Shown one piece after another: positions 6,813 to 13,781 of a DNA stretch of 15,517 bases. The DNA is taken from the NCBI GenBank assembly GCA_002414205.1, contig DHYQ01000008.1, positions 6,035-21,551 of the forward strand. The letters are read 5' to 3'. A program made the translations under genes and the position numbers. Each line of letters begins with the position of its first letter. Within the stretch, counting starts at the first letter, position 1. The DNA is from Gallionellaceae bacterium UBA5126. GTDB lineage: Bacteria > Pseudomonadota > Gammaproteobacteria > Burkholderiales > Gallionellaceae. The notes under the pieces were generated by a model. It searched no databases. It worked only from the letters and a program-made list of their open reading frames with translations, and was not told the DNA's origin.

Positions 6813-6834
6813 AGCCTGCTGGATTTTTCAGGCT
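6813..6834 (+). other. Small hairpin in the leader of the flavoprotein gene
   Basis: AGCCTG (6813-6818) pairs with CAGGCT (6829-6834) around a 10-base loop, 22 bases before the ATG. The start itself has only a poor ribosome binding site, so the leader may matter for expression. The stem is short and could be chance. Confidence 0.25.
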
Positions 6835-6855
6835 TTCCCATCAGTCACGGACAAA

Positions 6856-9276
6856 ATGAGCGAGTATTTCAAGGTAGTTATCATCGGTGCTGGCCCGGCG
6901 GGCATATCGGCAGCCGCACGAGCGGCTGAGCTGGGCGTGTCGCATGTTTTGCTGGAAGCGTCTGCGCAGCCGGCACACACCATTTGCAAATATCAAAAAG
7001 GCAAGCACGTGATGGCGGAGCCGGCCATTTTGCCATTGCGCAGCTCGGTGCGTTTTGCTGCCGGTCGACGTGAAGAAGTCTTGCATATTTGGAAAGAAGA
7101 TTTGCAGGCACATGGCGTGAATTTGCGCTTGGGTGCCGCAGTCGTCGGTGTGCAAGGGCAACGTGGCGAGTTTAAAGTGGCATTGGCGTCCGGTGAGACA
7201 CTGTCCGCAGAGTTTGTTGTGTTGGCGTTGGGTTTGCAAGGCAATATTCGCAAACTGGGGGTGCGTGGGGAAGATTTGCCACGGGTGCAATATCAGTTAG
7301 ATGACCCGGAAGATTTTGAGGATGAAACCATTGTCGTCGTCGGTGGCGGTGATGCGGGTGTGGAAAATGCGTTGGCGCTGGCCGAACATAATCGTGTGTT
7401 CATCATTAATCGTGAGGAAGAGTTTACCCGCTGTAATGAGGGGAACTTGCATTTGCTGCAACAGGCAATCAAGGAAGGCAAAATTGAGCCGCGTTTGAAT
7501 ACGCGCGTCGATCATGTCGAAGAATTGGATGTCGGGGGCTTTGCCTTGCAGTTGGAGGCCAAGACGCCAGAGGGTACCGAGCACATCTTGTGTCATCGAG
7601 TGATTGCGCGCTTGGGGGCGAGTCCTCCGCGTCAACTGGTGGAAAGTTTTGGGGTGAAATTTCCCCATGCCGATGTGAATTCGGTGCCAGCCCTGTCGGC
7701 ACAGTACGAATCGAATGTGCCAGGGTTGTACATCATTGGCGCCTTGGCGGGCTATCCGCTGATTAAGCAGGCGCTAAATCATGGCTATGAGGTGATCGAG
7801 TATTTGCTGGGGCACACAGTTGAGCCTGCTGATGAAGCCTTGCTCCAGGAAAAGCTGCACGTTTTTCTGCCGAACCACACGGTGAATCGGGCATTACGGG
7901 TTATTCAGCGTGATGTGCCGTTGCTGTCAGGCCTGACAACCTTGCAATTGCGCGAATTCCTGCTGGAAAGCGACGTGTTTGCACCGGCGCAAGATGAAAT
8001 TATTTTTGAGCGCAACGATTACAGTAACACTTTCTTCACGATACTCGATGGCGAGTTTCTGGCGTATACCGAGGACAAAAACCATGAAACCATTTCCTAT
8101 CGCCTGAGTCGGGGGAATTTTTTCGGCGAAATGGGCTTGTTGTCCGGGCGGCGACGCGTCGGTACCGTGAAAGCGGCGACGGCTGGTGTGCTGATCGAAA
8201 CCCCGCGCCGTTCCATGCTGAAGTTGATTCGCACGGTTGAAGCAGTTCGGCACATGCTGGATGACATTTCGTTGCGTCGGGCTGTGCAGGCGTGCCTGGG
8301 CGGCGGTTTGAATGATGAAGAACTGGATTACTTGGTGCGTAATGCCACCGTCAAAAAGTTTGATGCCGGGCAAAATATTTTTCTGCAAGGCGACAAGGCG
8401 GACGGTTTGTACTTGATCCGGCGCGGTTCCGTGATGATTGTGCGTATGAACGATGGGCGGGAAGAAGTCTTGTCCTATGTTGCTGCCGGTAATTATGTCG
8501 GCGAAAAAGCCTTGATTTCCGACATGCCGCGCTCTGCCACAGTACGCACGGCGGTGCCTACGGAAACTATTTTGCTGGAAACGCGTGCGGTAACCGAGAT
8601 GTTGGCGCGTAATGAAGCGATGCGCGACGTGGTGTTGACGCGCTACCGGGAAAATGTCCGGGCGGAACAGCAACTGGAAAATCGCAATCAGGAACGCGAT
8701 GGTTTGTTCAATTTCCTGATGCAACAAGGCGTCGGTGAAGCAACAGATGTGTTGTTGATTGATTACTCGTTGTGTATTCGTTGCGATCATTGTGAAACAG
8801 CCTGTGCCGATACACATGGCGGCGCGTCCCGCTTGAATCGTGAGGCGGGGCCGACCTACGCCAACATCCACATCCCGACTTCGTGTCGTCACTGCGAGCA
8901 TCCGCATTGCATGAAGGATTGCCCGCCGGATGCCATTCACCGCTCCATCAATGGCGAGGTGTATATCAACGACAGTTGTATCGGTTGTGGTAATTGTGAA
9001 AAGAATTGTCCTTATGATGTGATCCAGATGGCGGTGGTCGATCCACAGTATCAACAGCGTAGTTTCTTGGAAGTGTTGTTTGGGCGGGTCGCAGGCTGGG
9101 GCAAGCGTGATCGTGAGCTATCCGCCAGTAAAAAAGCCGTGAAATGTGACATGTGTCGTGATATTGCCTCCGGCCCGGTCTGTGTGCGACTCTGTCCGAC
9201 GGGTGCCGCGCGGCGGGTCAGCCCGGAAAAACTGGCTTTGACCGCACGCAATGACCGTCAGGAAATGGAAACCTAG
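6856..9276 (+). CDS. Fusion flavoprotein: FAD/NAD(P) oxidoreductase, two cyclic-nucleotide-binding domains, four-cluster ferredoxin
   Basis: Cytoplasmic 806-residue redox protein with no membrane helix or signal. Residues 1-320 form a thioredoxin-reductase-like oxidoreductase: FAD motif GAGPAG (11-16), second nucleotide motif GGGDAG (163-168), and a C-terminal FAD segment GLYIIGALAG near 290-300. The CxxC pair of true thioredoxin reductases is absent. Residues about 356-465 and 480-600 are two CRP-like cyclic-nucleotide-binding domains; the second has a textbook phosphate-binding cassette (G549-E550 to R559-S560-A561), the first a looser one (E425, R434, then Val). Residues 630-790 carry 16 Cys in four groups (640/643/646/650, 677/680/685/689, 708/711/714/718, 764/767/776/780), as in HybA/DmsB-type ferredoxins with four 4Fe-4S clusters. 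No DNA-binding domain. Inferred role: NAD(P)H oxidation (or the reverse) gated by a cyclic nucleotide, wired to the membrane cytochrome encoded next. Confidence 0.9.
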   Translation: MSEYFKVVIIGAGPAGISAAARAAELGVSHVLLEASAQPAHTICKYQKGKHVMAEPAILPLRSSVRFAAGRREEVLHIWKEDLQAHGVNLRLGAAVVGVQGQRGEFKVALASGETLSAEFVVLALGLQGNIRKLGVRGEDLPRVQYQLDDPEDFEDETIVVVGGGDAGVENALALAEHNRVFIINREEEFTRCNEGNLHLLQQAIKEGKIEPRLNTRVDHVEELDVGGFALQLEAKTPEGTEHILCHRVIARLGASPPRQLVESFGVKFPHADVNSVPALSAQYESNVPGLYIIGALAGYPLIKQALNHGYEVIEYLLGHTVEPADEALLQEKLHVFLPNHTVNRALRVIQRDVPLLSGLTTLQLREFLLESDVFAPAQDEIIFERNDYSNTFFTILDGEFLAYTEDKNHETISYRLSRGNFFGEMGLLSGRRRVGTVKAATAGVLIETPRRSMLKLIRTVEAVRHMLDDISLRRAVQACLGGGLNDEELDYLVRNATVKKFDAGQNIFLQGDKADGLYLIRRGSVMIVRMNDGREEVLSYVAAGNYVGEKALISDMPRSATVRTAVPTETILLETRAVTEMLARNEAMRDVVLTRYRENVRAEQQLENRNQERDGLFNFLMQQGVGEATDVLLIDYSLCIRCDHCETACADTHGGASRLNREAGPTYANIHIPTSCRHCEHPHCMKDCPPDAIHRSINGEVYINDSCIGCGNCEKNCPYDVIQMAVVDPQYQQRSFLEVLFGRVAGWGKRDRELSASKKAVKCDMCRDIASGPVCVRLCPTGAARRVSPEKLALTARNDRQEMET

Positions 9277-9294
9277 CCCCAGAGCGACAGACTT

Positions 9295-10209
9295 ATGCAA
9301 CGAGAATCAATTATTGAATATGAGCGCTATCGGCATTTCCGCCTGAGTGCCGGTGCGATGTCCTTGGCCGTGGTGGCCTATGTGTTTGATAAGCCAGGCA
9401 CGGAACCTTATGGTGGCACGGTGTTGGGGTATGTGTTGGGCACGCTGGCAGCGTTGATAGTGCTGTTTTTGCTGTTTTATGGCATGCGAAAACGCTTGAC
9501 CCCGCGTTTGCCTAAGCCGGAAAACACTGAAGTTCAAACGCGCCGACGTTTTGCGCGTTTTGCGTTAAGGCGTAAAGCCCGCCGCCCCTTGACCTTCAGT
9601 CTGAAGGGCTGGTTGTCGGCGCATGTGTACTGGGGCGTTGCGCTGGTGTTGTTTGCGACGTTGCATACGGGTTTCCAGTTTGGCTGGAATTTACATAGCC
9701 TGTCGTATGTATTGATGGTGCTGGTGGTGCTGAGTGGTTTGTATGGTACCTATGTGTATGTACATCTGCCACGGGTCATGACGGACAATATGGGCGAAGA
9801 TACCTTGCCCGGTTTGCTGGCGAAAATTGATGGCTATGACAAACTGGCCGCCACCAGCGCGCTGCAATTTCCCGATGAAATTTGCCAATTGATTGAGCGT
9901 TCACGCAATGAAACGCGTATTGGTGGTCGTTTATTGGAGCAACTCAGTGGTCGCCAGAAAAATTGCCCCACACAATTGGCGGTGCGCAAGTTGCATGACA
10001 TGGGCAAGGAGTTTCATGGCGCGCGTCTGCAATCCTTTCATGATCTGTATGCCATCATGAATCACAAGGAGGCTGCCGTGGTGCGTGCGCGCCGTCATGT
10101 CAAATACAAGGCGCGTCTGGCCATCTGGTTGTATCTGCATGCCCCGCTGTCAATTGCCTTTCTGCTGGCCTTGCTGACGCACGTGTTGTCGGTCTTTTTC
10201 TACTGGTAG
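9295..10209 (+). CDS. Predicted diheme cytochrome b membrane protein
   Basis: Membrane protein of 304 residues; family not recognised by name. Helices at about 15-31, 41-63, 107-130, 134-156 and 275-302. The loop at 64-106 is strongly basic and so cytoplasmic, which puts loop 157-272 in the cytoplasm and the C-terminus in the periplasm. Two helices carry His-X13-His: H110/H124 and H282/H296. Both run inside to outside, so H110 with H282 would bind a heme on the cytoplasmic side, and H124 with H296 one on the periplasmic side, the geometry of transmembrane diheme b cytochromes. It starts 18 bases after the flavoprotein stop and ends 5 bases before the multiheme gene. Inferred job: carry electrons through the membrane between these two partners. 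Heme binding is predicted, not shown; an extra His (H134) lies near the outer face. Confidence 0.75.
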   Translation: MQRESIIEYERYRHFRLSAGAMSLAVVAYVFDKPGTEPYGGTVLGYVLGTLAALIVLFLLFYGMRKRLTPRLPKPENTEVQTRRRFARFALRRKARRPLTFSLKGWLSAHVYWGVALVLFATLHTGFQFGWNLHSLSYVLMVLVVLSGLYGTYVYVHLPRVMTDNMGEDTLPGLLAKIDGYDKLAATSALQFPDEICQLIERSRNETRIGGRLLEQLSGRQKNCPTQLAVRKLHDMGKEFHGARLQSFHDLYAIMNHKEAAVVRARRHVKYKARLAIWLYLHAPLSIAFLLALLTHVLSVFFYW

Positions 10210-10214
10210 CCGCC

Positions 10215-11876
10215 ATGATACGTTGCCAAGTCGTACACATTCATCGTAATTCGCGCGGGCAGGCAGTTCGTAAAGAACAAACTGTTTTCGGCGAGACCAT
10301 TCAGATTGGACGCGCCTCGGATTGTCGCATTCTGTTGCCCAGTCCTGGCGTCAGCATGTATCACGCCGTGTTGCGGCACGGTGAAGATGGTCGCTTGTAC
10401 CTGAGTGCGCAGGAAGGCGCGGAATTATTGGTCAATGATGCACTGGCCAAGCAAGTTGAATGTATACCAGGAACTTACATTTTACTGGGCTCGTTCCGGC
10501 TGGTGATTGAAGAAAACACCGGCAGTTTCGATGTGGTCATCGCCATTGAAGCGGAAGACGAAGCGCGGCGTGCTCAAGCGCGCCTGCCCATTTCCATTGC
10601 CGAACTCCAGTTGTCCAAGCGGCGCGTGGCGTTCTGGACGTCGCTGGTGGTGGTCGTGATTTTCCTGCTACTGCCGTTGATGCAGTCCCTGCCGGCCACC
10701 AAAGGTGCCAAATTGCCGGTGTCTTTTCTGGATTTGTGGAACATTGGACATATGTCCAGCGGACATCATTCCTTGGCGAGCAAATGCAGCACCTGTCACG
10801 AAAAACCATTTCAGCCGGTGGCAGATAAAGCCTGTATGAGCTGTCACACTACGCGTCATCATATTGCCGATCCCGTGCTGTTTGAAAAAGCCTTTCGCAA
10901 CAAGCGTTGTGCGGATTGTCATCCTGATCATCGGGGTGACTTGCCCATCGAACGGTTGGATAAGCAGTGTGTCAGTTGTCATGGCAACATCAAGGCCATC
11001 AATCCGCGTGCTTCACATACCTCGATTCAGGATTTCAGTGTCGATCATCCCGATTTCAAGCTGACGCTTAAAACCGGACATGGCGAGCGTGATTTCCGTG
11101 AAGTAACCCAAATTGGGAACGTCAAGGAAAAGTCTGGCTTGAAATTTTCACATCTGGTGCACTTGAACAAAAAAGGCATTTCCACCCCGGATGGGGATAC
11201 CGTCATGGTCTGTCAGGACTGTCACCTCCCAGATGATGCCGGGTTGCGTTTCAATCCCATCAGCATGGAGAAAAGCTGTCAACAATCTGGCTGTCACGCG
11301 TTGGATTTTGATCCCCCGGTCGCTGATCGTCCCCTGCCGCATGGCTCTGTCCCCAAGTTGATGGATACGTTGCGGGAGTACTATGCCAAAGCGGCGGTTG
11401 ATGAAATGCTGACCTCTGGTACGCGTGAGTGTGCGGGTGAGCCGACGACGGGTAAAAACCTGTTGGAGCGGGTGCAAAGTTGTGCCAAGAATCAGGTGGG
11501 CGCGAATTTGCACAAACTCTTCACCTCCAAGGAGGGCTGTGTTGAATGTCATGAGGTTTCTCCACAGCCTGAAAATGCCGATGAGCCGTGGAAAGTGCAT
11601 GCGATTCAGATTACCCAGCACTGGTTGCGGCACGCGGCCTTCTCGCATAGTCGCCATGCCACCAGCCGCTGCACGGATTGTCATGACAAGGAAAATTCCC
11701 GTAGCAGCGGAGATATTTCCATCCCGGACATCAAGAAGTGCCGCACCTGTCATGTGGGTGCCAAAGAAGTCAAAGGTAAAGTCAGCACCAGTTGTGAGGC
11801 CTGCCACGTTTTCCATCGTGATGAAGATGCCGTGAACAAAAAGCTCGGTGGTGATAGCCAAGGGGGCGCTAATTAG
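10215..11876 (+). CDS. FHA domain - membrane helix - decaheme cytochrome c fusion
   Basis: Protein of 553 residues. Residues 1-105 form a forkhead-associated (phosphothreonine-binding) domain with the key residues G32-R33, S47 and H50. One helix (about 140-158) follows and acts as a signal anchor, leaving FHA in the cytoplasm and the rest in the periplasm. The periplasmic part has nine CxxCH sites (first Cys at 191, 207, 232, 252, 333, 442, 486, 509, 527) and one CxxxxCH (C355 to C360-H361), for ten hemes, plus two lone cysteines (C406, C423). Extra histidines (for example HH at 215-216) could be distal ligands, as in bis-His multihemes. It starts 5 bases after the preceding stop, so it is likely coupled. 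Inferred role: periplasmic terminus of the electron wire, with phospho-dependent docking inside the cell. No matching kinase is in the window. Confidence 0.88.
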   Translation: MIRCQVVHIHRNSRGQAVRKEQTVFGETIQIGRASDCRILLPSPGVSMYHAVLRHGEDGRLYLSAQEGAELLVNDALAKQVECIPGTYILLGSFRLVIEENTGSFDVVIAIEAEDEARRAQARLPISIAELQLSKRRVAFWTSLVVVVIFLLLPLMQSLPATKGAKLPVSFLDLWNIGHMSSGHHSLASKCSTCHEKPFQPVADKACMSCHTTRHHIADPVLFEKAFRNKRCADCHPDHRGDLPIERLDKQCVSCHGNIKAINPRASHTSIQDFSVDHPDFKLTLKTGHGERDFREVTQIGNVKEKSGLKFSHLVHLNKKGISTPDGDTVMVCQDCHLPDDAGLRFNPISMEKSCQQSGCHALDFDPPVADRPLPHGSVPKLMDTLREYYAKAAVDEMLTSGTRECAGEPTTGKNLLERVQSCAKNQVGANLHKLFTSKEGCVECHEVSPQPENADEPWKVHAIQITQHWLRHAAFSHSRHATSRCTDCHDKENSRSSGDISIPDIKKCRTCHVGAKEVKGKVSTSCEACHVFHRDEDAVNKKLGGDSQGGAN

Positions 11877-11887
11877 CGGCTGACAGG

Positions 11888-11902
11888 AACGCCATGGGCG
11901 TT
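11888..11902. other. Short perfect inverted repeat after the multiheme gene
   Basis: AACGCC (11888-11893) and GGCGTT (11897-11902) flank ATG. It is a small hairpin without a T-run, 12 bases after the stop and just before the true terminator. Probably part of the 3' end structure of the operon message. Confidence 0.3.
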
Positions 11903-11927
11903 AGGCGTGTTTGTTGGATCGTGGTAC

Positions 11928-11953
11928 AGCCCGCACTTGGTTGCGGGCTTTTT
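11928..11953 (+). terminator. Intrinsic terminator of the flavoprotein-cytochrome operon
   Basis: AGCCCGC (11928-11934) pairs with GCGGGCT (11943-11949) around an 8-base loop, followed directly by five T. It lies 52 bases after the stop of the multiheme gene and isolates the three-gene operon from the DUF4239 pair. Confidence 0.9.
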
Positions 11954-12033
11954 GTAGTGCAAAGTATGGCTGCAAGATAATAAAACGGCATAAAAATTGC
12001 TAGAATTGTTGGATTGATTTTGAGGAGAGTGTG

Positions 12034-12837
12034 ATGGAATTATATTTAAACCTACCGTACTACGCCGAATTAGGCGTGTCGGTGGTGTTCTCTGTCTTAC
12101 TGACGTGGCTGCTGATGTTGCTGGTACATACCTTGGTACCATTTTCGCTGCGGGAGAGTAACAACGATTTGACCGCGTTTGTCTTCTCGTCGCTCGGCAT
12201 TTTCAGTGCGCTGATTATTTCTACCGTGCTGGTGATGGCGATTGCCCACTTTGATGCTGCCAACGAGGCGGTGGGCCTGGAAGCCAACATGGTCGGTGAT
12301 TTGAATCGGGCAGGGCGCGGTGTTTCGCCAGAGTTTTCCAAGAAACTGAGTGAAAAAGTACGTAATTACATGCAAGTTGTGTCCGTGCTGGAGTGGGATC
12401 TTGAGCATCACGATCAAAATGCCTTGCGGGAGCGCGAGGCCATCAACGACTTGTCGCGCTACGTCGCCTCCTTTCAACCGAAAACACTGCGTGAGGCCAG
12501 CTATCAGCGCGAGATGATCAAACGCTTGGGTAATTTGTATGATGCCCGGCGTAATCGTGCTGCCCAGCCAGCGCCGGCGATTCCGTCGCAGTTGTTCATG
12601 GTGTCGGTGGTGATTGGGGTGCTGACACTGGTGTTCGCGCTCCTTTATGGTGCATCGAATCGGATCATGCACCTCGCACTGGTGTCATTGCTGGCGGTCG
12701 CAATGGGGGCAACCTATTCGTTGATTTTGGTGTTCGATGCGCCATTCAATGGTGACTTGGTGGCTTCCAATCAGCCCTATCTGGATATTCTGGATCATTT
12801 AGAAAAAAATAATAAATTCTTTCAAAACAATAAGTAG
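12034..12837 (+). CDS. DUF4239 (bestrophin-like) membrane protein, copy 1
   Basis: Membrane protein of 267 residues. Helices at about 13-36 and 47-70, a soluble mostly helical middle (72-185), and two closely spaced C-terminal helices (about 188-208 and 213-233). The middle begins with H-F-D-A-A-N-E-A-V and E-A-N, and after the last helix comes D-A-P-F-N-G-D, matching the D-x-P-F-x-G mark of the DUF4239 family. That family is distantly related to bestrophin anion channels; no function is established. The ATG at 12034 is chosen over a GTG three bases earlier because GAGGAG (12022-12027) is then at proper spacing. A near-consensus -10 (TAGAAT, 12001-12006) precedes it, but no good -35 is visible. 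Followed 26 bases later by a close paralog. Confidence 0.8.
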   Translation: MELYLNLPYYAELGVSVVFSVLLTWLLMLLVHTLVPFSLRESNNDLTAFVFSSLGIFSALIISTVLVMAIAHFDAANEAVGLEANMVGDLNRAGRGVSPEFSKKLSEKVRNYMQVVSVLEWDLEHHDQNALREREAINDLSRYVASFQPKTLREASYQREMIKRLGNLYDARRNRAAQPAPAIPSQLFMVSVVIGVLTLVFALLYGASNRIMHLALVSLLAVAMGATYSLILVFDAPFNGDLVASNQPYLDILDHLEKNNKFFQNNK

Positions 12838-12863
12838 CCAAATTTGCGCGAGGTAAATACAAA

Positions 12864-13715
12864 ATGGAAGCATTTCTGAGTTTGACGTTTTATACCCAGT
12901 TGGCGGTGTTGATTGTGTCGTCGGTGCTGCTGACGTGGGGGTTGTTGGAATTGGTGTATCACTTGGTGCCAGCGGAAAAACGCTTGACGAGCAACGATGT
13001 CACCGCGTTTGTGTTCGGTTCGCTGGGGATCTTCAGCGCGTTGGTGATTTCGTCCGTGTTGGTGATGGCGCTGAATCACTTCGATGCGGCCGGTAATGCC
13101 GTGGCGGCGGAAGCCAATATGTTGGCCGATCTGGATCGCGCGGCGCGCGGGCTGTCGCCCGGTTTTGCCAAGGATTTGAGCGTCAAGTTGACGCATTACC
13201 TAGAAATTGTGTCGGTGTTGGAATGGGATCACAAAAATAAGCCAGCCAACAGCAACAAGGAGCGCGCCGCTGTGAATGACTTGTCCAAGTTCATCAGCCA
13301 GTATGAGCCCAAAGACCTGCGGGAAGCGGGCTATCACCAAGCTGTTGTAGAGCGCTTGGGGCAGTTTTACGATGCGCGGCGGACGCGTTCTTCTGTCGCC
13401 GGGGATTCAATTTCGCCGCAGGTGTTGGTCGTGTCTTTGCTGGTAGGGGTGCTGACGCTGGTATTTGCCTTGCTGTATGGTGCGCAAAGCAAGCTGATGC
13501 ACCTGATTCTGGTGTCCCTGCTGACCATGGCCATGGCCACCACCTACTCGTTGATTCTGGTGTTTGACTCGCCGTTCCATGGCGATTTGGTGGTGTCGAA
13601 TGAGCCTTATACCAAGGTGATTAGCCACATTGCCAAAAACAATGCTTGGGATGCGGAGCAAGAAGCCAAGGAAAAAGCGGCCCAGGCGACGCAACCGGCT
13701 GCGACCAAAAAATAA
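12864..13715 (+). CDS. DUF4239 (bestrophin-like) membrane protein, copy 2
   Basis: Membrane protein of 283 residues, paralog of the gene just upstream: same four-helix layout, with long shared stretches around the second helix (TAFVF-x-SLGIFSAL), the E-A-N-M element, the V-S-V-L-E-W segment, and the D-S-P-F-H-G-D end motif. It differs by a C-terminal extension of about 20 residues rich in Ala, Lys and Glu. Third codon positions have diverged widely between the copies, so the duplication is not recent. The two probably form a heteromeric or specialised pair in one transcript. GAGG at 12850-12853 is a slightly distant ribosome binding site. Function unknown. Confidence 0.8.
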   Translation: MEAFLSLTFYTQLAVLIVSSVLLTWGLLELVYHLVPAEKRLTSNDVTAFVFGSLGIFSALVISSVLVMALNHFDAAGNAVAAEANMLADLDRAARGLSPGFAKDLSVKLTHYLEIVSVLEWDHKNKPANSNKERAAVNDLSKFISQYEPKDLREAGYHQAVVERLGQFYDARRTRSSVAGDSISPQVLVVSLLVGVLTLVFALLYGAQSKLMHLILVSLLTMAMATTYSLILVFDSPFHGDLVVSNEPYTKVISHIAKNNAWDAEQEAKEKAAQATQPAATKK

Positions 13716-13730
13716 TTCAGGCTGAACGAC

Positions 13731-13775
13731 GCGCCGTTTCCTGCATGCCCGGCATGCGCGAAACGGCGTTTTATT
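13731..13775 (+). terminator. Intrinsic terminator with nested stem after the DUF4239 pair
   Basis: CGCCGTTTC (13732-13740) pairs perfectly with GAAACGGCG (13760-13768). Inside it, GCATGCC and GGCATGC (13743-13757) form a second stem, giving one long hairpin, followed by TTTTATTT. It sits 16 bases after the stop and only about 7 bases before the priA start. Confidence 0.8.
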
Positions 13776-13781
13776 TCCAGC

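Noticed and set aside
6810..6929. Small ORF starting upstream of the flavoprotein gene in another frame
   Set aside because: No ribosome binding site, about 39 codons with no hydrophobic or conserved pattern, and it runs into the well-supported flavoprotein start.
7927..9054. 375-codon minus-strand reading frame opposite the flavoprotein fusion
   Set aside because: The plus strand has unmistakable cyclic-nucleotide and ferredoxin motifs here; the antisense product is His/Thr/Ile-rich without domains.
11970..12006. Promoter before the first DUF4239 gene
   Set aside because: TAGAAT at 12001 is a fair -10, but nothing resembling a -35 lies 16-18 bases upstream, so I mention it only under the gene.
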